From positions 186,001 through 250,000 of the forward strand of contig JAFCMP010000003.1 in assembly GCA_017506865.1 (NCBI GenBank): a stretch of DNA of 64,000 bases. Reading direction: 5' to 3'. The notes under the pieces are model-generated. The model ran no database searches and had not been told where the DNA came from. It was given only the letters and a program-made list of their open reading frames with translations. A program made the translations under genes and the position numbers. The DNA comes from Tribonema minus (taxonomy: Eukaryota; Sar; Xanthophyceae; Tribonematales; Tribonemataceae). Below are positions 1 through 10,915 of the stretch, one piece after another (position 1 is the first letter of the stretch; every line of letters begins with the position of its first letter).

Positions 1-30
1 TTCGCGCCCTGAGCGAGAATTAAAAAGTAC
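1..30 (+). repeat. Dispersed repeat family, copy 1 (cut by window edge)
   Basis: This copy has the core TTCGCGCCCTGAGCGAGAAT followed by TAAAAAGTAC. The same core occurs at 28036-28084, 46858-46944 and, inverted, at 33107-33184. Similarity ends just after the A-rich AAGTAC segment, as expected for the 3' end of a retroelement. The 5' part lies outside the window. Confidence 0.75.
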
Positions 31-1563
31 TTGTGTGACACTGCACGCGGTGGACACACCAGTCGGCGCAAAACAGTTGAATTGCTTTGCCCAGCCCGCG
101 ACACCCAGCGATTTTGAAGTGTTGGCGTCTGCACTGGAAGCAGGGTTTCTGAGCCAATTGTCGGAGAACCCGTCTCATGCCTCAATGCTTTGTCTATGGG
201 GGGTAGCTACTAGCTTGGCAAGGTTGCCACTTCTGTGACACAAAGCACAAGCGTGGTTGTGGTTGTACAACCCAATGGCGACTCCAGGCTACACGTTGAC
301 AGAAACCACAATGTGCCCAGGAACAAACCAACAAATACCAGGAACTAGAAGCTGCATGCCATCAGTTTGGGTGCGGTTGCATGCGTGGAGACACCTAAGG
401 ATTTGTCATGTGCTCAGGGAACAAACCGCTGTCAGATAGCTCTTCATCAATCTGAAACAATGGTACTTATGTGACACTGCACACGGGTGATACACCAGTC
501 AGCAACATACAAAGGCTCTCCGTGTGTACGGTAGGTAGCCTACATAAGCTGATGGGTGCGTTGCATGCTCTACACAACCCATGCAGCTCTTTGGGCATGA
601 AACATGCCCAAGCCCCCATATGCATGCAGCTCTTTGTGCATGAAACGCATTCATCAAAAGCGCACACGCAATGGTCAGCCACAAGTTCATAGGAACCACC
701 CGCAGTCCATTCAGGCCCCACATGGACTTCAAGAGGCACTTGAACTCCATAGCTGAGGCAAGTTGACGAGCCAGCCATGCTTGAGCCGCTGCAAAACTGC
801 AATGCACAACAATACCATCCTAGTGCGAAGATTAATGAGCACACAGCCATTGACACCTGATGAAGTTGGTTTTAAATGCAAGTGAAGGGTGCCCTGACAA
901 TACTAGGTAGACACCAATACGCTTGGCACCCTAGAAGCACAAGTGCTTGCACTTTTGCTTTGGCAGCCGGTACTCAAGAACCAAAGTGAACCATGCTCCA
1001 CGGTCTGCTCAAGGCTGTAGAGTCTGATGCACATGCCTTCAGATCAACCAAGGATGACGACAGGTCTCCATAGGAAGTGGCGCAAAGCTAACAAGTACAT
1101 GGAGCGCATGATTGCTGCGTGTGCCTAAGCGCAGCAATGTCAAAGGTGGCTTCGGCTCGCTCTTCGATGTGAGGTGACTAGCATTGTCTTCATCTTCAGG
1201 ACGCCCAGCTGAATGCATCTTCTTTCAAAACTGACACTGACTGCAACAGCAGGCATGGCAGCTGCCGAGGCCCTACCACCAGCATTGCGGCAGAATTACT
1301 GCATGCGCTCCCTGGTAGCCAGTGTGGCGGCACACGCACAACACAGAGTGGCACTGTAAGAATTCTAAGGATTGTTATTTTTCGCCTGGTGAGCTGTGAC
1401 CTATTGGGTGTGCATGGCAGTAACCACCGCTGGAGGGCCGTTGCCCACGCAGCTGCACGGGACGCTCTGCTCCAATCATGACATCTCTAACAAACAACGT
1501 CACCTGTTCGACCTGACAACCCCCCCCCCCCCCCTCCCCCTCCTACCCCCCACAGCGGTGTGA
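1..1563. other. Intergenic region with repeat fragments, no supported gene
   Basis: No convincing coding region is seen; the open frames here are short, overlap on both strands and resemble no family. The stretch opens with a copy of the dispersed repeat (1-30). A segment at 27-67 is repeated with a few changes at 463-503, and a short motif around 580-600 is repeated about 44 bp later. A run of 15 C at 1520-1534 followed by a C/T-rich tract lies just past the 3' end of THF1. Nothing else could be assigned. Confidence 0.5.
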
Positions 1564-4458
1564 TTAGTTGATCGCGCTTTCTACCTTGGCTGCTTCTTCC
1601 AGTGCTCGCCTGGCCTTCTCCTCGAGCCGGTCTGCCATCTTCTTCTTCTCGCGGATCTCAATCTCCTTGAATAATTGCTCGGCCTGAAGGGCAGAGAGAG
1701 AGAGCGCGCACGATGAGCATTGGCATGAATGAGGAGACAAGCAGCCGGATCAAATTTGGCGTAGCTGTCGATATCAATGAATGATTGTTCTGCCCAAAGT
1801 TTAGGGAGAGTGAGCACACGATCAGTATTGGCACAAGAGAGGATGCACCCGGGTCAGATCTGGCCTGGCTGCAAATGCTGGCTTTGTAGACCAGGCTGAC
1901 GCGCAGGCGCAGTCATAGAGATTGTTGATGCAGATGCCGACATAGTAGCTCATACTTTTATTAGCTGTTTTAAGTAGACTTCAAGTGACAACTTCAGCCT
2001 GTTACTGCAAGATGTGTCTTTGAAGTGCTTTGAAGTCGGAATGCAGCTGCTCAGGGATTGCACATTCCACAGCTACATGGAAGCTGCGTGTGGGTCTCCT
2101 TCTGCCTTGCTGTGCATAAGTGCTACAAAGCGTATCAGCCCTGCTTGACTGAACATCAGGGCAATGAGCTGGTCGTTCTGCTCTCTGTTGCCATTGCTGT
2201 TCAGGAATAAACAACGGTGTGTTTCGTCACAAGACACCCAGCGCTCCAGGAACGTGTATGCAGATTCAGGATAGCCTCACTTGCAAGCATGGCAGCGATC
2301 TGCGCGCGCAAACCCTATTCATGTGGTGGCATGGCCATGTAGAAACTGTTCTGCAGCGACGGCGTTTACACTCAAAGTGACAAAAAAAGGTTTGTGCTCT
2401 ACGATCAAACTTGGTCACCCAGGTGACAATGAGGGGTTCATTGGTGTGGGAAATTGGTGCATTCCAGTCACTGACCAGATGCTGACTCACTGGATCAGAC
2501 TTGATGTCTGTCCTGTCAGAGCTTTGCCTTGTGTGCGCAAGTGCTGATCATTGCAGCACGCCATCAGCTAATAGTAAATATGCGATTCAACCAAGCAAAA
2601 TACTGAGGAGCTTGCATGACATCGTGCATGTGTGAAATTGTGTGCTAGTCAGCAGTTGCTTTTGCATTCGTCAAACACTATTCCTGCTCAGTATACCATA
2701 GCGCAAGTACACAATGCAAGCCTGAAATGAACATGCCGACCATATGCCCAGAAGTGCAATGGAAGTAGAGTATGTAGTTATTTCCGACAGGAAAATGTCC
2801 TCATACATTCACACATTAATGTCCAGCAACGATGCTACCGAAGAGCTATGTGCACACCATCACGGTTGCACCCCTCACTGCTGCTTTGAGACGAGCTTCT
2901 AGAGGAGTGGCTGACGCGCCAGCACCTGCAGGTGCATCTAGTTCACATAGTAGCCAATAGCTGCAAGTAGCTACCTCTACAGCAGGCAGCTGCTGTGGCA
3001 AGGTATAGGCTACCATATGCCGTGTTGATGAGCTGTAGTACAAGGAAAAATTTGGGACAGCGAGCACGCCACGAGCAGTAAACACGCAGCTGGCACACTG
3101 CTCATCGAACCACTGCAATGCCCACAGATACTTCGTTGCTGAGCAGTCCGTACTGTATAGTACAAAAAGTGCTTTAATGTGAGCCACAGCCCACTGTGAT
3201 CAAGTGAATATTGGCAACGAATGGGCAGAATGCCAATGACAATGTTGACGTATCATGGACCGCCTTTAGAGGTCTTTGCAATAATCTGCGAGCTCGTCCC
3301 TGTTGAACAGCGTGTTGCAGTTGAACTCATCAGGCCAAATGTTGCAGATGCTGTACAGCGCGCATCGTGCAGACTACAAGAGTGGTGCGCACGTATGTTG
3401 GATGCTGCCTAGATGTACTTCTGAATGAAGGGAGCCAGCAAATAACATATCATCTATAGTACAGATACCTTCACAATACCGTTGAGTTCACATACACAAC
3501 ACTAAAGCTTGTCAAATGCAACAGTCCGGTGTATTGCTTGATACTACGGAGTATAACTGACGGCAACCTGCTACCACTGGCAGCGACAGCCAGCCTGGAT
3601 GGCCGACATACGTTAGCACTACTGTCAGACTCGTGACATGCAACACGATCTATATTCCATGAGCTCAGTGGAAGCGTCAGTGCTCACCTGCGCAGTCTTC
3701 TCCAGCACCTCCTTGTACTGCAGCAGGTCCTGCTTCGCCTTGCCAGCGGGGAACCCCAGCAGCGCCACAAAGTGCTCCATCTTCTCCTCGCTGGTCTCCA
3801 CCCCCGCAGCCTCCATTATCAAGATCAGACCCAGCCCCCAGTTCTTGGAGTACAAGTAGAACTCGTCTTCCTTGGCTGCATTGGCAACAGCCGCAAGCGC
3901 GCTGGAGCCCTCCCCCTTCATGGCCTCCTCAAGGTCTGCCTCAGATGCGCTCTTGGCCCACGATATGAGGCCCTCAGCGTCTGCAGTCACCTGTGCTGGG
4001 TCCAGGTCGATGCAGTTCATGAGACAGTCGAAGATCACCTTCTCCTCTCCTTCGCCGGGGTAGGAGCGCATGAGCTTGAAGAAAATGCCGTGCAGGCCCG
4101 TTGCAAAGACGGCGTCGTACTTGAAGCGTGCGTCCACCACTGACAAGTGGGTGCTCTGGATCAAGTCGTTCACGAGAGTACGGTACTGAGGCAGGATCGG
4201 CTTGGGGTAGCACTTGCAAAACGACATCATGCTCTCGCTCACAGGCTTCACGTCCCTGCCCTTAAGTGAGCCGAAGCGCTTGACGAGCGGGGTGTCTGGG
4301 TCACTCATGGTGACCTGGGAGGCGCGTGCCGGGATCGCCTTGCATGCTTGACCGAAGCCCTGGCTGGCGAGCGGCAGCCTCTGAGAAGCAGTTGGGGCAA
4401 CGAACCCCTGCACCGAGGCCAGAGCAGCCACCAGCGCGATTGCCGAGCACGCGTACAT
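1564..4458 (-). CDS. THF1: Thylakoid formation protein THF1/Psb29, plastid-targeted, two exons
   Basis: THF1/Psb29 works in thylakoid biogenesis and photosystem II turnover. Exon 1 is 4458-3688. Exon 2 is 1683-1564; it is hidden in the intron's shadow and supplies a charged coiled-coil tail (starting AEQLFKEIEI) and a TAA stop. The join keeps phase 0 (KTAQ|AEQL) and gives about 296 residues, a normal size. The body shows the family pattern SFCKCYPKPILPQYRTLVND, then a region ending KNWGLGLILIMEAAG and a FPAGKAKQDLLQYKEVLEK helix. I chose the Met at 4458 because it starts a clean signal peptide (MYACSAIAL...VQGFVAPT) with an ASAFAP-like cleavage motif; an in-frame Met at 4506 adds 16 residues. 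The 2.0-kb intron carries a degenerate copy of the exon 2 acceptor. The product is lumen- or stroma-side of a complex plastid by inference. Confidence 0.9.
1662..1850 (-). repeat. Duplicated splice-junction segment beside THF1 exon 2
   Basis: The sequence around the 5' edge of THF1 exon 2 and its acceptor (about 1662-1745) recurs, diverged, at about 1772-1855. Landmarks are GAATAATTGCTC versus GAATGATTGTTC and GATGAGCATTGGCA (1710) versus GATCAGTATTGGCA (1820). The offset is 110 bp. The second copy lies inside the intron and no longer has the AG acceptor. Confidence 0.7.
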
Positions 4459-5136
4459 GGCGCTTGCTGGAGGAGTGCGCGAGAGCTTCTTCTGGTTCGT
4501 ATGCAAACGTCAAGGTCTTCCCTCCAGGGTTCCACGTCAGCAGAGGCAGTGCCCACACTTGAAATTGAGTTCTCGAGTTGAAGTGCCTTCCTGACTTAAG
4601 GATACCAGGTTGTATGTGTAGTTGCATAGCTCACCGTGCTCGTGACACAAATATCACACTTTGAAACGCTTTCACTTGTCCGACGAGTTGCTCCTCGGTA
4701 GCTGGTCTCCTGCTTTTTGTATTATTGCTGATGATACATCATGTGTGGCGTGCCAGTTTCATTTTCATCATGTAGATTTATGATAAGCCTGAGCCTAATT
4801 CACATATTACCATTAGTTAGTCGTACAAGACTTGGGAGACATCTGTACAGAACACCTGTCATCTCGGAGCTGTGACAGTACCTGCAAATTGCACCAGAAA
4901 GGATCCTTACGCACTCGACGACATACTACTCTGAAATCACTACGGTGTTGAGAGGCATGTGCTATCACTCACTGTATTGCATTTTTAAAAACATAGTATG
5001 ACAACATTGAAATCTATTGAAGTTGCAAACCGCCCTTGAAAATCGGGCGTATTCTCTGACACAACTTCCTCAAACACAGAAGCTGAGCTGCCAGCTGCAC
5101 AAACTCTCCTTGGCACCCACAGCACACCAAGCAGCA

Positions 5137-6324
5137 ATGGAACTGGCTCAAGCGAGGAGAAGACGCAGGCAGCGCCCTGGCGCAACTGTCACCTCTGCGG
5201 TAGCGATGGCCCTGGTTATTGGCGCAACATCAACTCAATCAGCTCACGCCTTCGCTCTTCCACACGTGGTGCGCACCCAGCACCCACACCGCAGCATGGC
5301 GAGGCCGCAACGGGTGACAGAAGCTCCCAGCAGGATTGTCAGCTGCAGTCCCAATGGCGCATCACGCCTCCTGCTGAGCCGGCACTCCAACAAGCAGATC
5401 CCCGAGACCGACCTCGAGGATATCGTCACAGAGCTCGATCCTGACGTGGAAAACGCACTTTACGCGGCCATCCGGGAGCATAGCCGCATTCACGCCAAGC
5501 AAGAACAGCTGGAGTGCATATTGGGGCGCTCCGCGTTGGTTGCGGAGTGGGCCAGCGCCGCTGGCTACATGGACTCCATGTCCATGCTGGCGGCGCTGCG
5601 GGAGGGCCAGAAGGCCCAGACCAAGCTCGTCAAGAGCCAGCGGGCAATGGTGCGGGCGATAGCTAAAAAGTATGCCTTCATCACCAAGTCGCTCACTCTG
5701 GACGACCTCATCCAGGAGGGGAACTTGGGTCTGCTCAGCGCAGCGGACAAGTTCGACCCCGACAAAGGCGCGCGGTTCGGCACTTATGCGGCATTCCGTG
5801 TGAAGGCCTCCGTTCTGCGCGCCATCGCCAACAAAGATCGCCAGATCCGCATCCCCGTGCACATTCAGGACGTCGCCGGCAAGGTGCGGTCCGCGACGCA
5901 GCGGTTGCAGGTGACCCTCGGGCGACCGCCCACGGACGCAGAGATCGCCGCCACCCTCGACATGCTGCCGTCCGAGGTCACCGCCCACCGCGAGATGATG
6001 GACAAGGAGGCGGTCACCGTCAACGCTGTGTCGGACAGGGACGTCATGGCGTTTGCGGCGCGCGCCACGCCGCAGGCGCGCAGCGAAATGGTGGAGGACC
6101 TAAAGCGCGTGCTGGAGCTCTACCTGGCGCCCAAGGAGATTGAGGCGCTGCAGCTGCGGTTTGGGCTGGACGGGCAGGCGGCGGGGCCGCTGACGTTTAA
6201 GGAGGTGGGGGGGTCCATGCAGACCAGCGCCGAGGGCATTCGGCGCATCGTGTCGCGCGCGCTCGACAAGCTGCGCGAGGGTGAGGCGTGGCGGTTACTC
6301 TCGGATTACGCAGAGTTTGCCTGA
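5137..6324 (+). CDS. Nuclear-encoded plastid RNA polymerase sigma-70 factor (first of two)
   Basis: Single-exon gene of 395 residues from the Met at 5137 (context GCAGCAATGG). An in-frame Met at 5017 would place 40 extra residues before the signal peptide and is less likely. The leader has a basic start, a hydrophobic core and an AHAFALP cleavage motif, so the protein should enter a complex plastid and direct promoter recognition by the bacterial-type polymerase. Region 2 includes DDLIQEGNLGLL near residue 188. Region 3 has IRIPVHI near 235. Region 4 has LRFGLDG near 340, followed by a helix-turn-helix and a RALDKLR end. Odd point: region 2.3/2.4 reads GTYAAFRVKASVLRAI and lacks the paired tryptophans used for -10 melting in bacterial factors. 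It converges with the protease gene. Confidence 0.9.
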   Translation: MELAQARRRRRQRPGATVTSAVAMALVIGATSTQSAHAFALPHVVRTQHPHRSMARPQRVTEAPSRIVSCSPNGASRLLLSRHSNKQIPETDLEDIVTELDPDVENALYAAIREHSRIHAKQEQLECILGRSALVAEWASAAGYMDSMSMLAALREGQKAQTKLVKSQRAMVRAIAKKYAFITKSLTLDDLIQEGNLGLLSAADKFDPDKGARFGTYAAFRVKASVLRAIANKDRQIRIPVHIQDVAGKVRSATQRLQVTLGRPPTDAEIAATLDMLPSEVTAHREMMDKEAVTVNAVSDRDVMAFAARATPQARSEMVEDLKRVLELYLAPKEIEALQLRFGLDGQAAGPLTFKEVGGSMQTSAEGIRRIVSRALDKLREGEAWRLLSDYAEFA

Positions 6325-7619
6325 GGCTGCTGTACGGTATCTCCAACAGCCGTTTACAGCGTAGGTACAGTGCCAATTATTGCTGCAGCGGAACTTTCAG
6401 CAGCAGTTCATACCGTAGGTACCGTGGGTTTGCATGTTGTGTGAAGGGGATGGGCAGGCGCGGGAGCCCCGTGCCATTTATTGCGCATTGCACCTAAGTA
6501 GCCCTCTTGCAGCCCTTAGCCGCTGCGCATCACAGCTCTTTGCAGTTAGACGACAGGCGCACACGCGGTATGAGACCAGATGCTCATCCGCACACGATTT
6601 TGTGACTTGATACACATACAGCAACTGTGTACACCTGCATTACATCTTGACTTTCTGACTCTTATGTTTGTGCTGCCCGAGCATTATGTGCGCATTTTGC
6701 CTCAATGCTAAGTGCATGTGCTGCAGTGTATTTCCTGCGGCGCGCACTGCTTGTCTTGCATTGCATCTGCATGTCACATGAGGCAGTCGGAGCTGAGAAT
6801 GCAAGCGTGCGTGTTTTGTTGAGTCATGTTGATTGGTGTTGCTGTCGCAAACACAATGAAGCGCTTGCCCGGGTCGCAATGCTGAACGGCCTGATAAAGT
6901 GGTTTTGTCATCAAAACAGTTGAAGTGTGAGTGCAAGTCTAGAGTTCAAGTACTATAATGCAAGGTAAGTCCATGGTTGCGCAAGCTGGCAATGAAGTCA
7001 CTGATCAAGCATTGCTTCTTGACACTTATGCAGGCAGCTCTTGCAGTGTAAAGTGAAGAAGGCATTGCAATGGTGTCAGAGCCACACGCACTAAAAGCTG
7101 TCAAGCTGCCATTTTTGCCTCGCAATTTTTAATGTGGTAGTGGACATGCAGGCAAAACAAACTTGTCTTCAAGTGCTTGAAAGTAAGTCAAACAATGGGA
7201 CCCATCAGATCCTGTATGGACGACACTCACATGTCAAAGAGAGCGATGAAACTCACATGTCAAAGAAAGAGGATGCTACCTGTCGTTACAAAACTGCATC
7301 ACCTCCCGTATCTATAAAACAATATATGTGACCGTTATGCAAGGCAGGGACATTTTGACAAGGGCGTACTAGAGGTTTTCACATGCACGATCAGTGTTGT
7401 ACCCAAAGCAACTTGCCCGCATACAATCATCACTTGACAACATTGGCACACACAAGCAAAGGCTGATCCAGCTGTCACAAATGGTTGTGAACACCGGTGT
7501 ATATGTACATGTGTACTCTGTCACAGCAACTATACTCTGCGTGTGCCCAGAGCCTCCGTGTCTATGTTTTGCTTTTTGTGGTAACAAATGGGAGCGTCAA
7601 CTGTTGGCGCGGTGTTGAA
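6325..7619. other. Convergent intergenic region, no supported gene
   Basis: This is the tail-to-tail spacer between the first sigma factor and the last exon of the protease gene. It holds only short, overlapping open frames of unknown meaning. A short motif (GTAGGTAC) is repeated just after the sigma stop at about 6361 and 6414. Nothing else is supported. Confidence 0.5.
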
Positions 7620-10600
7620 CTATCGGCGCAATCGCTGCGGCCCGCTGTCAAACACCTGCCCCGCCCAGACGTCATTAAGCTCCTTAGCCTTGAAGAAGAT
7701 CCTCTTGGACTTTACGCTAATAACTATGCGCGTGTTGCCGAGCAGATCCAAACCCACTAGTGCGAGTTGTCTCGCGGGGTCACGCGTCCCTCTGATGTCC
7801 TCTTGCAAGAGGTCAAACTCGGGTAGGTATCCCACATACATACTCAGGCGCCCCTGCGCGTCCGTCTGCGCGTCGGGAACGTTGCTGAGAAGAACGTGCC
7901 CCACCTGCAGCAACAAACAACACAGTAGTGCAGCGATCCTTGAGATGAAATACAGAGTATACTAGTACTGTGCATGTGCACATGCGTGCGTGCATTGAAG
8001 TCCGCACCATATCTCTACTACCTACTGCGGAGCGGCTCTAGACATGGGCGCCTGACTCTTCCAAAGCGGGCCACGTGGCAGAACGCGCTGTCACTTCACA
8101 GATACATATATATCTGGTGATATTTTAGCTGTGCGATATGTATGTAGGGCATGGATAAACTGTTGACAGGGCTGACTATCGGCACGCTGTATTGTCTAGG
8201 ATGAATATGCCATCAACAGCCGCAATATCGAGCTTTGTTGGCGGCCAGGCCTGCAGAGCGAGCAGGCAAGCCACGAAACCCAAATCACATGATAGCTCAA
8301 GACATTCACAAGGCTTTCTTGCTGAGTGTAGTCCATTTGATCTGTTGGCATCATAGCACGTATCAATGGTATTGATGGCTCAAGTGTAGAGGGGTGCTGT
8401 TAGGTCAGTTCTGCTCATCGAATGGTGAAAGATGGAGTCAACGTTGTGCCACACGAACTGTAACCACATTCTTCCCGATGCAGAGTTCGCATCAGCCGCA
8501 GTCTTTACAGCAGGTGCCAACTGCTACATGAGCTGCCGGGTTCAGCCTTGCAGTTGCAGTATTGGTACTCTGACACGCCGTTCTGTGTTCAAGTTCAACA
8601 TGAAGTGCTGATCAGCCACCAAACCTGCGTTTGAACCTGCTTTGTTTCGTAACCCTGCTTTTCTCCACGCCACACACAACTATACATAGGTGTTTTCCTG
8701 AAGGTATGTAAGTGTGTACTGCCGTAGCATGTGCATGATGACTTTGCCCGCTTGCTGTGCAGAGACGCCATGCTGACGTTGGCGTTATGGAGCCTATTAA
8801 GAAATCTACACTTCATGTGTGGCCTGCAGGCCAAATTTCATGAAAACGAATCAAAAGATCGTAGAGCTATATTGCATACTGGAACATGGCTGCATCATTT
8901 GAGTGCTTGGATGCGGCATTGTGAGCCTGTGCAGCAAGTACATCTTCTGCAACAACTGTTGCATTGCTTGAGCAACCAGCGAAGCTAGTATGGCAGAAGG
9001 GCCTTTGCCGCACTTGCAGCAGCAGCAGCAACAAGCGCTGCTGCTGTGCCTGTAGCTCCAAGATGTCAACATGGGCCAAACTGACTTGTTCCCATTCAAA
9101 GAGAGATAATCTGCATCCAGCTCGAACAGAAAAGAGCTTAGCGCAAGGCCGCAACCTGTTGTCGAAGCATGAGGTTTACTGCTGGAGAAGATTGCTTGTG
9201 CAATGAAGCCCTGCTGCATTCCTGGCAGCAGCGTTGTTGTTAGTCATGCTGTGGTCGAGGCTTCAGCACCAACAGCACAGCAGTCAGCACCTCCACAATA
9301 GCAGCAGCACCGTTGCGGCTGCACAGCCATCAGCTGCTGCTACTGTCTGCACGGCTGTGCTCTGTGTGGGAGCTGCTGCTGTTGCTGATGCGGTAACTCT
9401 ACAGGGCTGTGCTGCTGCTGCTGAACGCTGACCAGAGGTAGATGTCGGGAAAGCCTCATATACTAGCACACCAGATTTCATGAGGAACAAGGGTTGGACC
9501 ATGTGAAGAGTGTCCAGTCGCCCTACATTTACATGTGACGGTAATGATAGAGGCGGATTGAGCTGCCATCATTCAGCACTATGATGCTTCATAAACGAAT
9601 TCTGATGCATCGCACAAAGCCTGCTGCTTGTTTACACTTTCATCCAAACACCTGAGCAAATACAACACTGCCACGTTCCAAAACTCTTCTGTAGTCATTT
9701 AACATGTTTGGTTTGGTTGGCTCACCTGAACGGTGTCAAAGCAGGCCTTGAATAAAGGCCGCAATCGCCCTGTCTCCTGCGGGTACCGACTTGCGTCCTG
9801 CAAGAACAGCTCCGACACGTCCAGATCCCTCGCCGCAGCCCAGTTTCCGACGCTGCTATTGGATCCCATGTCCAGCACCCCAGTAAAGACCCCCCCCCCA
9901 TTTAGCTCCATCTTTACCCCCAGCTTGCCCCCTGGCAAGGTGTTGCAGCGCACCTCCTCCAAGCCCTCCGTGTTCAGCATTCCGCTGTCGACCGCTCCCT
10001 GTAGGTATACATCCACCTTGCCCGCATTCATCTGGATGTCCAAATCGTAGTTGGCAAGGAAGGCAAGCGCCAGCACGCCGTCCACGGCGCTGCTGAACTG
10101 CATGCGCTCTGTATCCACCACAACTGCGTCACATATCGTGAAAAAATGTGGTCGATCTGCTCGCCCTATTCGAGCTGCTGGCAGCGTGACCTGCCGGCCT
10201 CTGGTGGCATGAAACAGCCCTACCCGTACCTCAGCGCCTTCGTCTGCACCTATGCCGAGAAGGTCGCGTGCACGAGGCGATATAAGTGTATCTTGAGATA
10301 CAGTGTCGATAATGAAGTTAAGGGTGACATTGGCGGCTGGGAAGTCCAGAGGCATCACCAGCTGCTCCTTGGGCTGGTTGGCATGCTTGCGCAGCGGCAC
10401 GGAGGCACATGATATCGCCTTCTCGGAAGGAGTTGGTCGCCGCCGGAATCCGGGCTCGTTGTCGCCGGGAGCGCATGCTCGCGGTCTCTGCGCCAGAGCA
10501 TGGGCTGCTGCTGCCGAAGGACGTCGGCTGGGCGCGGCGGCAGCTGCCGGGCTGCCCACATGCGCTCGCAGGCCGTGCATGTGATGTCGACAGTGGATGA

Positions 10601-10679
10601 ATCCAGACACAAACACATCGCACACGCCGACGCAGGCGCAAGCGATGAGGGCGGCTGCACCTGCATCTGCCACCCTCAT
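7620..10679 (-). CDS. Two-lobed retropepsin-like aspartyl protease homologue, signal peptide, two exons
   Basis: Exon 1 is 10679-9726 and exon 2 is 7904-7620 (phase 0, CAG|GTGAGC donor, TGCAG acceptor), giving about 412 residues. The N-terminus is hydrophobic (signal peptide or anchor) followed by an Ala/Arg-rich stretch, consistent with plastid or secretory targeting. Lobe 1 has FIIDTVSQ with Asp125 and then DGVLALAFLANYDLDI. Lobe 2 has GVLDMGSNSS with Asp270 and, in exon 2, VGLDLLGNTRIVISV. These are the paired elements of pepsin/retropepsin-fold (clan AA) proteins. Both aspartates are present, but the usual DTG is DTV in lobe 1 and DMG in lobe 2, so activity is uncertain. The 1.8-kb intron holds CAG/CTG repeats. 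Its start lies 236 bp from the divergent second sigma gene. Confidence 0.8.
9013..9431. repeat. CAG/CTG-rich imperfect triplet stretches in protease intron
   Basis: Several short CAG, CAA and CTG runs lie at about 9017-9050, 9298-9350 and 9372-9424 inside the protease intron. They create spurious Gln/Leu/Ala-rich frames on both strands. Confidence 0.6.
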
Positions 10680-10915
10680 GCCACGCCGTTCCAGCCACTG
10701 GCAGCCACGATCGCGCTAGCCAGGCGCACCCCAGGTGAGGGCAAACTCACGCGGAAGTTGAGATCCGGGGTCATATACATACCGGTATCTTTGTGCCTTT
10801 CACTGATCGCAAAAAATCGATGTGTGTCACGTGAAGTACCTACATAGCTGGGGGATGAGTCAGACGCACAGAGCAAGCAAAAGGAATTGACAATACACAC
10901 ACTATAGAACGAGCA
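10680..10915. promoter_or_regulatory. Shared divergent promoter region, protease / second sigma factor
   Basis: This 236-bp spacer separates the two divergent start codons, so it should hold both promoters. Visible motifs are a perfect palindrome ATACCGGTAT near 10786, a CACGTGA E-box-like site near 10829 and TGAGTCA near 10856. No function is shown; these are candidate sites only. Confidence 0.4.

Noticed and set aside
467..856. Overlapping minus- and plus-strand frames near the left end
   Set aside because: Overlap in three frames, cysteine-rich and featureless, in a repeat-bearing spacer.
2846..3187. Minus-strand open frame of 113 codons inside the THF1 intron
   Set aside because: The THF1 exons join cleanly without it, and it has no homology that I can see.
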